From an uncultured Arcanobacterium sp. (GTDB lineage Bacteria > Actinomycetota > Actinomycetes > Actinomycetales > Actinomycetaceae): a DNA stretch of 48,439 bases. Where the stretch lies: the NCBI GenBank assembly GCA_945874735.1, contig CAMCHI010000009.1:1-48439 (forward strand), read 5' to 3'. The position numbers and the translations under genes are program-made. The notes under the pieces were generated by a model, which was not told where the DNA came from, made no database searches, and saw only the letters and a program-made list of their open reading frames with translations. This document shows, piece by piece, positions 26,173 through 35,269 of the stretch (its first letter is position 1; each line of letters begins with the position of its first letter).

Positions 26173-26814
26173 TCAGACTTCTTCTAGTAAAGTATGGGGA
26201 GATAACTCCGGGGCATGTACCGTAGTAGCCGTCATACCCTGCATATGGTGTTTCCGGCATAAAACTTCATATGCCACTACTCCTTGCGTATTAGTATCTC
26301 CCACTACTACTTGCTCACCTTCCCGTACCATTTCACCATTAACCGTACGAGCATTATGTGTAGCACGTGCTCCACACCAGCACAAAGCCTCTACTTGCAA
26401 ACGCTCCACCCTATCAGCTAGTTCTAACATACGCGCCGAACCAGGAAACAAACGGGTTAAAAAGTCGCTAGTAATACCAAAACCATAGACATTAATCCCG
26501 ATTTCATCCACAATTCTTGCCAGCTCATCGACCTGTTGCCTAGAGTAAAACTGCACCTCATCACAAATGATATAGTCTACTCGTTGGGTAATCCGTAAAT
26601 TAGTAACTACTTGCCAAAAACTGGTATCAGTTTGCACTTCAATCGCATCAGTAATTAAACCTAGACGGGAAGATAGTTTGCCTTGACCTGCACGGTCGTT
26701 CATAGAAAAAATAACTCCATTTAACCCACGCTGGGTATAGTTATAAGCAGTCTGGAGAGCCAACGTAGATTTACCACAATCCATAGTGCCAGAGAAAAAC
26801 ACTAATTCTGCCAC
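26173..26814 (-). CDS. tdk: Thymidine kinase (type II)
   Basis: Phosphorylates thymidine to dTMP in the nucleotide salvage pathway. The 213-residue protein has the P-loop SGTMDCGKST (residues 8-17), the DxxQF-like catalytic segment CDEVQFYSRQQVDEL and the lasso region YGFGITSDF. A structural zinc site has cysteines in ALCWCGARAT and LCRKHH. The start is GTG immediately after the stop codon of the upstream phosphatase-family gene, so translation is coupled. Confidence 0.95.
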   Translation of the reverse strand: MAELVFFSGTMDCGKSTLALQTAYNYTQRGLNGVIFSMNDRAGQGKLSSRLGLITDAIEVQTDTSFWQVVTNLRITQRVDYIICDEVQFYSRQQVDELARIVDEIGINVYGFGITSDFLTRLFPGSARMLELADRVERLQVEALCWCGARATHNARTVNGEMVREGEQVVVGDTNTQGVVAYEVLCRKHHMQGMTATTVHAPELSPHTLLEEV

Positions 26815-27951
26815 TTACTTAACCTCCCCCACTAAAGGCACTAATACTTCTGCCGCAGTTAAAGAACCGTGCACTCCTCGCAAGTTTAACGCAGCAGACG
26901 ATAGTCGGCGACTATCTACAAAACCGTAATTATCTTTTGCGAAAACCACCACGTCCCCTAATACTTTACGGGCAAACGGAAGTAAATCACCACAGATAGC
27001 ACTTGTGGCTAATTCTGCTTGCGTTAATACCCACGCTTTATCGCCCACTGTTGTACGCCAACGATTTGCTAATTCTGCTGGATAATCCGTGTAAATATGC
27101 AAAGCTCGTTCTTCCCCAGCCACTTCTTGCACGTCTTTATCTAAAATTTTAGAATCAGCTAAATCTATTTTCTCTCCAGCATCAATCATGCCATGATCGG
27201 CACTTACCACTACTAAGGTGTCTTTAGGTACAGTCCGCAAAAACTCTTTTAATAGCCCATCAAAAATTTCCAGCTCAGCTAACCACTGCGCACTAGAAAC
27301 CCCGTACTTATGCCCTGCCGCATCTAAATATTTCCAATGCACATACACAAATTTAACGCCGGTGCTCAGCACCCGCTGCGCTGAGATTAATTCTTGTTTA
27401 GCGCCCATTACTATCTGGTAGGGGGCTCCTCTGAAAGCAGCGCGCGTCAAACCCGAATTTACATATTTAGCTGGCTGTATTAGGCACGTATCTACTACTT
27501 GTGTTTTTAAACGCTCAAATATAGTGGGTTGTATTTGCCAATTCTCCACTGGCATTTGCACCCCTTCCCAGTTAATTAAATTAAACACTTTATTATTAAC
27601 TGGAGAACGTAAAGTATAGCCTCCTACTGCGCTACTACCTGCTAAAGCTGCCGTACCTAAAGCAGTTAAAGCAGTACTCGTAGTGGTAGGAGCAACTGAA
27701 TGAATGTAATTGTCAATCCCTAAACTGCGTAAAGTGGGAATATGTCCGCGGTAGTCTTGTAACTGCTGGTATCCCAGTCCGTCTACCACAATCAAACAAA
27801 CTTGCTTTGCTGAAGGCAAACTAACTGCCAAAGTAGGAGCAGTAAAATCAGGAATACTTAAACCAACAGCAGCTAACGAAGCAGGCAATAAAGCATTAAA
27901 GCCTTTCCCGTCCGGCAAAACTGCCCCCGTTAGTAGCTCACCTGTATCCAC
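26815..27951 (-). CDS. Alkaline-phosphatase-superfamily nucleotide pyrophosphatase/phosphodiesterase-like protein
   Basis: A 378-residue metal-dependent hydrolase of the alkaline phosphatase superfamily. Metal-ligand motifs are visible: LIVVDGLGY (D57), the nucleophile region APTTTSTALTALGT (threonines 89-91) and VVSADHGMID. HWKYLDAAGHKYG adds further ligands. No signal peptide is seen, so it probably acts in the cytoplasm. The physiological substrate is unknown. It forms a translationally coupled pair with tdk, which suggests but does not prove a nucleotide substrate. The start is GTG. Confidence 0.85.
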   Translation of the reverse strand: MDTGELLTGAVLPDGKGFNALLPASLAAVGLSIPDFTAPTLAVSLPSAKQVCLIVVDGLGYQQLQDYRGHIPTLRSLGIDNYIHSVAPTTTSTALTALGTAALAGSSAVGGYTLRSPVNNKVFNLINWEGVQMPVENWQIQPTIFERLKTQVVDTCLIQPAKYVNSGLTRAAFRGAPYQIVMGAKQELISAQRVLSTGVKFVYVHWKYLDAAGHKYGVSSAQWLAELEIFDGLLKEFLRTVPKDTLVVVSADHGMIDAGEKIDLADSKILDKDVQEVAGEERALHIYTDYPAELANRWRTTVGDKAWVLTQAELATSAICGDLLPFARKVLGDVVVFAKDNYGFVDSRRLSSAALNLRGVHGSLTAAEVLVPLVGEVK

Positions 27952-28345
27952 TCCCTATTTCCTGTCTGTTTTGTAGCTTTTTATAAACTAGCATAATAAA
28001 CTGTGCGTCTTAATCGTGTCCTGTGCATATAGCTGTTAATTCGCAAAACACACAATCTCCTTATTTACTAAAACCCATAAGTATTAGTAACTACGCTATA
28101 TATTTAACTAAACCCACAAGAAAATTCTACCCGTTTCCCTCTTGTCAAAGTTGCAAAGTGGCAAGTGCTAATTATCATGCTTTATTTTTGCCAATATGCA
28201 ACTAGCGCCCTGCCTGATTTCCAAACCATCTTTTTCTCTATCCTCTCCTATATAACACCTGCAAAAGCAGTCTAAATCCACTTTAATGCGCAACATATCA
28301 CGCCTTAATATGCGTGCCCACCCCTACATTCCCATAACTTTTAGT
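27952..28345. other. Intergenic region upstream of parC
   Basis: About 400 AT-rich bases between the divergent phosphatase-family and parC genes. Short reading frames here have no ribosome-binding site or family resemblance. I see no RNA gene or repeat in it. TATATAAC near 28250 could be an additional promoter element. Confidence 0.4.
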
Positions 28346-28357
28346 GATAATTAAACA
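28346..28357 (+). promoter_or_regulatory. -10 box for a leaderless parC transcript
   Basis: GATAAT (28346-28351) is six bases before the parC ATG, with no Shine-Dalgarno sequence in the preceding 20 bases. Confidence 0.45.
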
Positions 28358-30790
28358 ATGAGTAAAAATAGCGTAGCCTCCTTAAATTCTGAAAATATCC
28401 ACGATATTGATATTTCAGCAGAAATGCGTAATTCTTTTTTGGAATACTCTTACTCAGTGATTTTTGCCCGTGCTTTGCCAGATGCCCGTGATGGATTAAA
28501 ACCAGTACAGCGTCGTATCTTATTCCAGATGGAACAAATGGGCTTGCGCCCTGATAAAGGACACGTGAAATCTTCCCGCGTAGTCGGGGACGTGATGGGT
28601 AGGCTACACCCACACGGAGATGCCGCTATTTATGACGCTATGGTACGTATGAGTCAAGATTTCACGCTCCGCCTGCCTATGGTAGACGGCCATGGCAACT
28701 TTGGTTCTTTAGACGACGGCCCAGCTGCTGCCCGCTACACAGAAGTGCGCCTAGCTCCCGCAGCCACCTCTATGACTGCTTCCTTGCAAGAAGAAGTAGT
28801 AGACATGGTTCCCAACTACGACAACACCATGTTGCAACCTGAAGTACTCCCCGCAGCTATACCGAATCTACTAGTAAATGGTTCTTCCGGTATTGCCGTA
28901 GGTATGGCTACCAATATGGCTCCCCACAACCTAGTGGAAGTAATTGCCGGAGCTAGACATCTCCTCCAAAACCCACAAGCTACCACTGCTGACTTAATGC
29001 GTTATATTCCCGGCCCTGACCTACCCACTGGTGGCAAAATCGTGGGATTAGAAGGCATTAAACAAGCCTACGAAACTGGACGCGGTATCTTCCGCACCCG
29101 TGCCACTGCCCATATTGAAAATATTACTCCGCGGAAAAAAGGAATTATTTTTACCGAACTTCCCTATCTAGTCGGGCCAGAAAAAGTAATTGAAAAAATC
29201 AAAGAAGGGGTGCAAAACAAGAAACTACAAGGCATCTCTGATGTACAAAATTTAACTGACCGTCATCACGGAATGCGTCTTGTAGTGGAAGTAAAAAATG
29301 CTTTTAATCCAGAAGCAGTGCTAGCTTCACTATACCAACACACTCCGTTAGAAGAATCCTTTGGCATTAATAACGTGGCATTGGTAGAAGGACAACCCCG
29401 AGTATTAGGCTTAAAAGCATTACTACAAGTGTATGTAGACCATCGGTTAAACGTCACCACTCGCCGTTGCCAATATCGACTTCGTAAAGCCTTAGAACGC
29501 TTGCATTTAGTTGAAGGCTTACTTATTGCAATTTTAGATATTGACGATGTAATCCAAATTATTCGCAGCTCAGAAAATTCAGAAAATGCTAAACAGCGCC
29601 TCATTGAAGTTTTTGACTTATCCGAAGTGCAAGCTGAGTACATTCTCGAGTTACGTTTGCGTCGTCTTACTAAATTCTCCCAGTTAGAACTAGAAACAGA
29701 AAAAGCCACTTTAGAAGAAAAAATTGCACACCTACAGGCTTTGCTAAACAGCGAAGAAAAAATGCGAGAACTGGTTTCTCAAGAAATGCTGGAAGTATCA
29801 CAAGAATTCGGCACTCCACGCCGCACTATTTTAGTAGATACTGACGGTGCTCCCACACAAAGCACTACGAAAAAAGTTACTCTAAAAGTGCAAGATGATA
29901 AATGCTGGGTGGTGTATTCCAGTACTGGCTTGATAGCACGTATCGTAGACGAAAAACACCCTACTCGTGAGGGGGCACGCGCAGCCCATGATGCCATTAA
30001 AGCTGTAGTAGAAACCTCTAATCTATCCACCATTGGAGTATTATGCACAGACGGAGAAATACATCATCTATCCGTAGTGGATATTCCCGCTATCCCTGCT
30101 ACCGAAAGCGCTCCTAGTGTTAGCGCTGGCAGTGCGTTACGTGATTTACTCCTCCTACCTCCCGATAAAGAAATCGTCACTATCGTGCCATTAGACAACA
30201 CCGATGTACCTCTCGCAATAGCTACCGCTGAAGGTAAAGTTAAACGAGTAACTCCTGGTTATCCGGCACGTGCCCCTTATGAGATTATTAAACTCACCCC
30301 TGGGGATAAAATTATTGGCGCAACTTTAGCTAAGGATAGCGATGTGCTCGTATTTGTAACTAGCGATGCACAATTACTGCGTTTTTCTGCCCAAGCAGTG
30401 CGTCCTCAAGGACGCAGCGGGCAAGGAATTAGCGGAATGAGAATAACTCCAGGAGCAAGTGTTGTTTGCTTTGGGGTAGTACCTGAAGCTGACTTAAGCT
30501 CCCACGCGGTAGTTTCTATCGCTAATTCTGCTACTGCTTTACCAGGCACTATGCCAGGCTCAATTAAAATAACTCCATTAGATCGTTATCCTGCCAAAGG
30601 ACGTGCAACCGGCGGAGTGCGGGTGCAGCGTTTCTTACGCGGAGAAGATCAAATTTCCTTAGCCTGGGTAGGGCAACTGCCTGCACGCGCTGTTACTGCC
30701 AGTGGAATGCCTGTAGAACTACCGGAAGTTGATGAACGACGGGACGCCTCAGGTAGTACCGCTAAAGGCATTATCGCAGCACTTGGTTAA
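28358..30790 (+). CDS. parC: DNA topoisomerase IV-type subunit A
   Basis: The breakage-reunion subunit of a type II topoisomerase. The 810-residue sequence has the winged-helix DNA gate with HPHGDAAIYDA (84-94), the catalytic Tyr127 in ARYTEVRLAP, and PNLLVNGSSGIAVGMATN. A C-terminal beta-pinwheel follows. The pinwheel has only a degenerate GyrA box (PQGRSGQGISG), which favours decatenase rather than gyrase function; that is inference. The partner ParE is 2.2 kb away on the opposite strand. The residue equivalent to E. coli GyrA Ser83 is alanine (A89), while D93 is retained. Confidence 0.9.
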   Translation: MSKNSVASLNSENIHDIDISAEMRNSFLEYSYSVIFARALPDARDGLKPVQRRILFQMEQMGLRPDKGHVKSSRVVGDVMGRLHPHGDAAIYDAMVRMSQDFTLRLPMVDGHGNFGSLDDGPAAARYTEVRLAPAATSMTASLQEEVVDMVPNYDNTMLQPEVLPAAIPNLLVNGSSGIAVGMATNMAPHNLVEVIAGARHLLQNPQATTADLMRYIPGPDLPTGGKIVGLEGIKQAYETGRGIFRTRATAHIENITPRKKGIIFTELPYLVGPEKVIEKIKEGVQNKKLQGISDVQNLTDRHHGMRLVVEVKNAFNPEAVLASLYQHTPLEESFGINNVALVEGQPRVLGLKALLQVYVDHRLNVTTRRCQYRLRKALERLHLVEGLLIAILDIDDVIQIIRSSENSENAKQRLIEVFDLSEVQAEYILELRLRRLTKFSQLELETEKATLEEKIAHLQALLNSEEKMRELVSQEMLEVSQEFGTPRRTILVDTDGAPTQSTTKKVTLKVQDDKCWVVYSSTGLIARIVDEKHPTREGARAAHDAIKAVVETSNLSTIGVLCTDGEIHHLSVVDIPAIPATESAPSVSAGSALRDLLLLPPDKEIVTIVPLDNTDVPLAIATAEGKVKRVTPGYPARAPYEIIKLTPGDKIIGATLAKDSDVLVFVTSDAQLLRFSAQAVRPQGRSGQGISGMRITPGASVVCFGVVPEADLSSHAVVSIANSATALPGTMPGSIKITPLDRYPAKGRATGGVRVQRFLRGEDQISLAWVGQLPARAVTASGMPVELPEVDERRDASGSTAKGIIAALG

Positions 30791-30850
30791 ACCCCACCAA
30801 AGTCAAATAACCCATTGGTAATTAAATTCTAGGAAAGGCTGCTTAAAACC

Positions 30851-30891
30851 AGTAAACCCGTTATTTAGTAACTCAAAATAACGGGTTTACT
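30851..30891. terminator. Bidirectional terminator between parC and the double-GNAT gene
   Basis: AGTAAACCCGTTATTT (30851-30866) and AAATAACGGGTTTACT (30876-30891) are exact reverse complements around a nine-base loop. The plus side is followed by GTTATTTTG and the minus side by GGTTTTAAG. The right arm and part of the loop encode the last codons and stop of the minus-strand gene. Confidence 0.85.
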
Positions 30892-31850
30892 GTTATTTTG
30901 TTAGTAACTGCTTTCACTACTGCTACTTCAGTAAAATTCCAATCTTCAGCAATCTCAGCAAACACTTGACTGGTAGTATCTAAAGGCAAATTAATATCCA
31001 ACCCAATATAGTGCACACCGTCAGCTGCTAAATGCTGAGCGCACGCCTGTATTAGATACCTTTCTAAATTTTGCCCTTGCCAATTTGGTAATACCACTAT
31101 TTCTTCAATATAACCTTCAGCAATATCAGTGCCGTTTTCCGTCTTTCCCATAAAATGAGAACACAATAAATAACCCGCTAAAGCCGGACGATCTCCAAAA
31201 GTATCATAAACTACCACCGACCATTTAGGGTTAAGAGAGTGCCAAAACTGTTCACATTCTGAGGTTAGTAAACCCGGACTTGGTAATTCATCGCCTGCTA
31301 ATGCTAAATGCGCATTATAGATATTGGCTTGATCTTCTTCTTTCACAGCCCGTATTTGTACAAAGTTGTTTAACTGTGGCAAGGACGGCAAATCAGTCAC
31401 CAAATGTCTATATTGCTTAAATCCACCCGTCTGTGTAAAACCTAAACTTTGTGCTAAAGCAGCTAAATGTTGCTGTTTAGCATCTATATACATAACTACT
31501 TTACAAGTAGTTTTCCCTAAACTGGCAGCGATTCCATCTACTAGCATTAACTGTTGTTCTAACAGTTCTGCCCCTACTCCCTGATTACGCCACTGGGGAG
31601 CTACTCCGCCCGAGATTGTAAAATCATAAAGGTCTTGTCCCGCATTTACACGCACAAATCCAAATGCAATGAGTTCCTCTCCTACCCATGCTCCTTGGGA
31701 CTGCCACTGATCAGGATGAGTAAAATAGCTTGCCACTTCCGCAGCAGTAGTGCGAGTATCGGCATTATCTGCCTTTTCTACCGCATTAATTAAGGATAAA
31801 ACTTTATCCTTATCGGTTAAATCTAAAGCAGTCCAAATCCAGTGCATCAC
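30873..31850 (-). CDS. Double-domain GNAT acetyltransferase (second of two)
   Basis: A 325-residue protein made of two GNAT folds. The first (about 1-150) has the acetyl-CoA loop QWRNQGVGAELLEQ. The second (about 165-320) has a degenerate NWQGQNLERYLIQ. The layout resembles mycothiol synthase and related double-GNAT proteins, but I cannot assign a substrate. It follows a paralogous double-GNAT gene by nine bases on the same strand. Its tail TVNPLF is encoded within a terminator stem. Start codons GTG and ATG occur in tandem at 31850 and 31847, and neither has a good ribosome-binding site. Confidence 0.8.
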   Translation of the reverse strand: MMHWIWTALDLTDKDKVLSLINAVEKADNADTRTTAAEVASYFTHPDQWQSQGAWVGEELIAFGFVRVNAGQDLYDFTISGGVAPQWRNQGVGAELLEQQLMLVDGIAASLGKTTCKVVMYIDAKQQHLAALAQSLGFTQTGGFKQYRHLVTDLPSLPQLNNFVQIRAVKEEDQANIYNAHLALAGDELPSPGLLTSECEQFWHSLNPKWSVVVYDTFGDRPALAGYLLCSHFMGKTENGTDIAEGYIEEIVVLPNWQGQNLERYLIQACAQHLAADGVHYIGLDINLPLDTTSQVFAEIAEDWNFTEVAVVKAVTNKITVNPLF

Positions 31851-31859
31851 GGTTTAGGC

Positions 31860-32900
31860 TCACAAATCAATAGTGTAAAGAATTTGGGACTGATCTTCTA
31901 AAAAGTCAAACCGACTCAAGAAAGTTTTTTGCGGTACGCCTTCTGTTACCACCGGAACTTGTAATACTTCTTTACCTTGTTCACTAGCATCTACTAATAA
32001 AGACAAAATAAGATCACTACCAATTCCTTGCCTACGCATACCGCGCTCCACCCCATAGTTGCGCACAAAATGTACTTCCGGCTCCCCAGTATCTACCGTA
32101 ATCACATAGGCGATAATATCGTTACCATTAAAAAGCAAATAAGAATTATCGGTGGAAATTTGTTCTACATACTTCAACCAGTTTTGTAGTGACATCGGTT
32201 GACTTCGCTCTTTAACCATTGTGAGCCGATTGTGTAAACGACGCAAAGCCTCTGAATATTTACTGCTAAAAGGCGCTAACACTAACCCTCGTTCTGCTAA
32301 TCGAGCTTGCGCCGCTTGCCCTTTTGCAATATCTTCAGGCACTACTTTATGTACTACTAAAGTTTTGTAATGCGAAGGAGAAAAACCACCCGCAGCTAAT
32401 AGTCGCCGACGGTCCAAATTAGTAGCATTAACATGTGAACGGATTGCCACCGGCAAATCTCGCCCATCTTGTCCGATTAATAATCGAGCAGTGCCATCTT
32501 GCCATTCCAACATACTGCGCCCGATACCACGTCCCCGCCACTGCGGATAAACTACCGCAAAAATATCGGCTTGCAATTCGGTATATGCATCCTCATTTAC
32601 TGCCACAAAGGCAAAAGCCTGTAAATTTTCTTCCTGATCCCACCCGGATAAAGTAGCAAAACGCGATAAATTTGCTAAACCGTTAAGTTCTTTTACACTT
32701 AATTTTTCACCTGTAAGTTGTTCACCTGCACATTTGGAGAATAAGGTACAAACCAACGGCACATCTTCTACCGTAATTGCTCGCCATTTTAACCCTAGAT
32801 GCGCACCTGGAAAATCTACTACCGTGGGCGCGTTTATCCGCCGTGCCACACTAGCTAATTCTGCATTATCTAGTAAAGATTCAGGAAAATCATTAAACAC
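31860..32900 (-). CDS. Double-domain GNAT acetyltransferase (first of two)
   Basis: A 346-residue protein with two GNAT domains. The first has YPQWRGRGIGRSMLEWQ (N-terminal half). The second has VERGMRRQGIGSDLILSLL (C-terminal half), so both acetyl-CoA loops look intact, unlike the downstream paralogue. The substrate is unknown. It is directly followed by that paralogue and sits 90 bp downstream of parE. The GTG start is probably leaderless: TAGAAT (32912-32907) lies six bases upstream and no Shine-Dalgarno sequence exists. It therefore may have its own promoter. Confidence 0.82.
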   Translation of the reverse strand: MFNDFPESLLDNAELASVARRINAPTVVDFPGAHLGLKWRAITVEDVPLVCTLFSKCAGEQLTGEKLSVKELNGLANLSRFATLSGWDQEENLQAFAFVAVNEDAYTELQADIFAVVYPQWRGRGIGRSMLEWQDGTARLLIGQDGRDLPVAIRSHVNATNLDRRRLLAAGGFSPSHYKTLVVHKVVPEDIAKGQAAQARLAERGLVLAPFSSKYSEALRRLHNRLTMVKERSQPMSLQNWLKYVEQISTDNSYLLFNGNDIIAYVITVDTGEPEVHFVRNYGVERGMRRQGIGSDLILSLLVDASEQGKEVLQVPVVTEGVPQKTFLSRFDFLEDQSQILYTIDL

Positions 32901-32990
32901 GTTTCTATTCTACCTAGCAAATTCGGGGAGCAAAAACTAAATAGCAGAAAACTATACCAGACCAATAGCTAAAACAGCCTGCACTTTATA

Positions 32991-35120
32991 TCAAGCGTCA
33001 ATCTGTTCGCGTTTAATACTAGAAGCACCTTCGATAATAAAATCTCTCCGGGGAGTTACTTCATTTCCCATTAATAACTCGAAAGTATTTTCTGCTTGTA
33101 AGAGAGCCGCTTCGTCAGCCATCGAGATACGGCGCAAACTGCGATGTTTCCGATCCATGGTGGTTTCTGCCAACTGATCAGCATCCATTTCGCCTAAACC
33201 TTTATAGCGTTGAATTGGTTCTTTATAGGTTTTTCCTTGCTTAGCCAGCTTTTGCAAAATTTGTTGCAACTGCGCATCAGAATAAGCGTAAATATATTCA
33301 CGTTGTTTACGACCCGTTCCTGCCACTTCCACCCTATATAAAGGTGGCACCGCCGCATATACTCGCCCTGCTTCTACCAATGGGCGCATATAGCGGAAAA
33401 ATAGTGTGAGCAACAAGGTGCGAATATGAGCACCATCCACATCCGCATCAGTCATAAAAATAACTTTGCCATAACGAGCAGCTTCTAAATCGAAACTGCG
33501 TCCAGAACCTGCCCCGATTACTTGAATAATGGAAGAAACTTCCTGATTTTTTAGAATATCAGTAGCACTAGCTTTTTGGACGTTCAGGATTTTACCGCGA
33601 ATTGGGAGCAAAGCCTGGAAGTCAGAAGAACGAGCTAGTTTAGCTGTGCCAAGTGCCGAATCCCCCTCCACAATAAATAACTCAGTATCAGCAATATCAG
33701 TAGAACGACAATCAGCTAATTTAGCTGGTAAAGAAGAAGTTTCTAATGCATTTTTCCTGCGTGATACTTCTTTTTGGATATGGGCAGCAACCCGCGAACG
33801 CATTTCTTGCACTATTTTTTCTAATAGACGGGTATTTTCCGTTTTCAGGTCACGCTTAGTGGAATTTAACCGTTGTGTAATTGCCTGCTCGATAATACGC
33901 GATACGATAGAACGCACCGGCGCAGTACCCAAAATTTCTTTAGTCTGTCCCTCAAATTGTGGTTCAGGAAAACTCACAGTAATTACCGCAGTAAGTCCCG
34001 CTAATACATCGTCTTTAATTACCTGCCCGTCTTTAGCCGTGATTTTTAATTGACGAGTTTTACTAGCTATCTGGGAACGCACAGCTTTTAATAATCCGGC
34101 TTCAAAGCCAGCTAAATGCGTACCACCTTTAGGAGTAGCAATAATATTCACATACGAACGGGTGGTTACTTCATACCCACTCCCCCAACGCAAAGCCAGA
34201 TTTACTTTACATTCTCGTTCTACTTCTTGGGCTTTTAGATGTCCAGTTTCCGGATCTAAAGCCTGTACGGTTTCTAAGAAAGTATCACTGCCCGTTACGT
34301 GAATAATATCGGTGACGGGCGCATCTGAGCTGAGAAAATCTACAAAATCTACTACTCCGCCCGCAAAATGGAAAGTTTCTTCCCGTTGCGATTCTGGCAC
34401 GTCAGATACAGTACGGGCGTCTTTCAACCAAATTTTTAAGCCAGGTACTAAGAAAGCTTTTTCCCGTACTCGTTCTCGTAATTCGTTAAAACTAAAAGTG
34501 GCTTCATCTGGGAAAATCTCTGGATCTGCCCAATAACGCACCCGAGTACCAGTCACTTTTTTAGCAACTTTTCCAACTACTCGTAATTCTGAATATTCCA
34601 CGAAAGGAGTGAAAGGAGCATCAGCTTTTAAAGTACCATTAGAGTCAGTGAAAATACCTGGTTCTCCTCGCCGGAAAGACATCGCCCAAGTTTTTCCGTC
34701 ACGATTAACCGCTACTTCTAAACGCTGCGAGAGCGCATTTACTACTGACGCACCCACGCCATGTAAACCGCCGGAAGCAGAATAGGATCCTCCCCCAAAC
34801 TTTCCGCCCGCATGCAACTTCGTGTACACCACTTCCACACCGCTAGCACCCGTACCAGGCACTTCATCAATTGGAATACCACGCCCGTTGTCAGCTACTT
34901 CCACAGAACCATCATCATGCAAAGTAACTTCAATAAAATCAGCAAAGCCCTCTAGAGCTTCGTCTACCGCATTATCAATAATTTCCCAAGCACAGTGCAT
35001 TAAGCCACGAGAATCAGTAGAACCAATATACATTCCAGGGCGTTTGCGTACCGCTTCTAGTCCTTCTAATACAGACAGGTGACGGGCGGTATATTCTTGA
35101 GCTTTGCTGTTTTCTGACAC
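32991..35120 (-). CDS. parE: DNA topoisomerase IV-type subunit B
   Basis: ATPase and TOPRIM subunit of the type II topoisomerase, partner of ParC. The 709-residue protein has the GHKL ATP site (WEIIDNAVDEAL, DNGRGIPIDEVP, GGLHGVGASVVNALS). A transducer domain and the TOPRIM motifs FIVEGDSALGTAKLA and MTDADVDGAHIRTLL follow. EGDSALG instead of EGDSAGG fits the second, topoisomerase-IV-like actinobacterial GyrB group, which lies near sigA. The GTG start has TAAGCT (35132-35127) six bases upstream and no ribosome-binding site, so it looks leaderless. Confidence 0.93.
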   Translation of the reverse strand: MSENSKAQEYTARHLSVLEGLEAVRKRPGMYIGSTDSRGLMHCAWEIIDNAVDEALEGFADFIEVTLHDDGSVEVADNGRGIPIDEVPGTGASGVEVVYTKLHAGGKFGGGSYSASGGLHGVGASVVNALSQRLEVAVNRDGKTWAMSFRRGEPGIFTDSNGTLKADAPFTPFVEYSELRVVGKVAKKVTGTRVRYWADPEIFPDEATFSFNELRERVREKAFLVPGLKIWLKDARTVSDVPESQREETFHFAGGVVDFVDFLSSDAPVTDIIHVTGSDTFLETVQALDPETGHLKAQEVERECKVNLALRWGSGYEVTTRSYVNIIATPKGGTHLAGFEAGLLKAVRSQIASKTRQLKITAKDGQVIKDDVLAGLTAVITVSFPEPQFEGQTKEILGTAPVRSIVSRIIEQAITQRLNSTKRDLKTENTRLLEKIVQEMRSRVAAHIQKEVSRRKNALETSSLPAKLADCRSTDIADTELFIVEGDSALGTAKLARSSDFQALLPIRGKILNVQKASATDILKNQEVSSIIQVIGAGSGRSFDLEAARYGKVIFMTDADVDGAHIRTLLLTLFFRYMRPLVEAGRVYAAVPPLYRVEVAGTGRKQREYIYAYSDAQLQQILQKLAKQGKTYKEPIQRYKGLGEMDADQLAETTMDRKHRSLRRISMADEAALLQAENTFELLMGNEVTPRRDFIIEGASSIKREQIDA

Positions 35121-35257
35121 TTAGACAGCTTAAATCTTTTTAAGTAAAAGTTTGCTATCGCCACACGCTATCCCAATCACATCTTAGATCCTATTTTTAT
35201 TGAGATTAGGTCGTTTAATAAAAATTAAGAGAGGCTGTTTTCTTTAATTATTTGGTT

Positions 35258-35269
35258 TAGAATTTTGCT
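35258..35269 (+). promoter_or_regulatory. -10 box for a leaderless exonuclease transcript
   Basis: TAGAAT (35258-35263) lies six bases before the GTG start. No Shine-Dalgarno sequence is present. Confidence 0.45.

Noticed and set aside
28023-28205. A 60-codon plus-strand frame upstream of parC
   Set aside because: No ribosome-binding site, no resemblance to a family, and composition like intergenic sequence.
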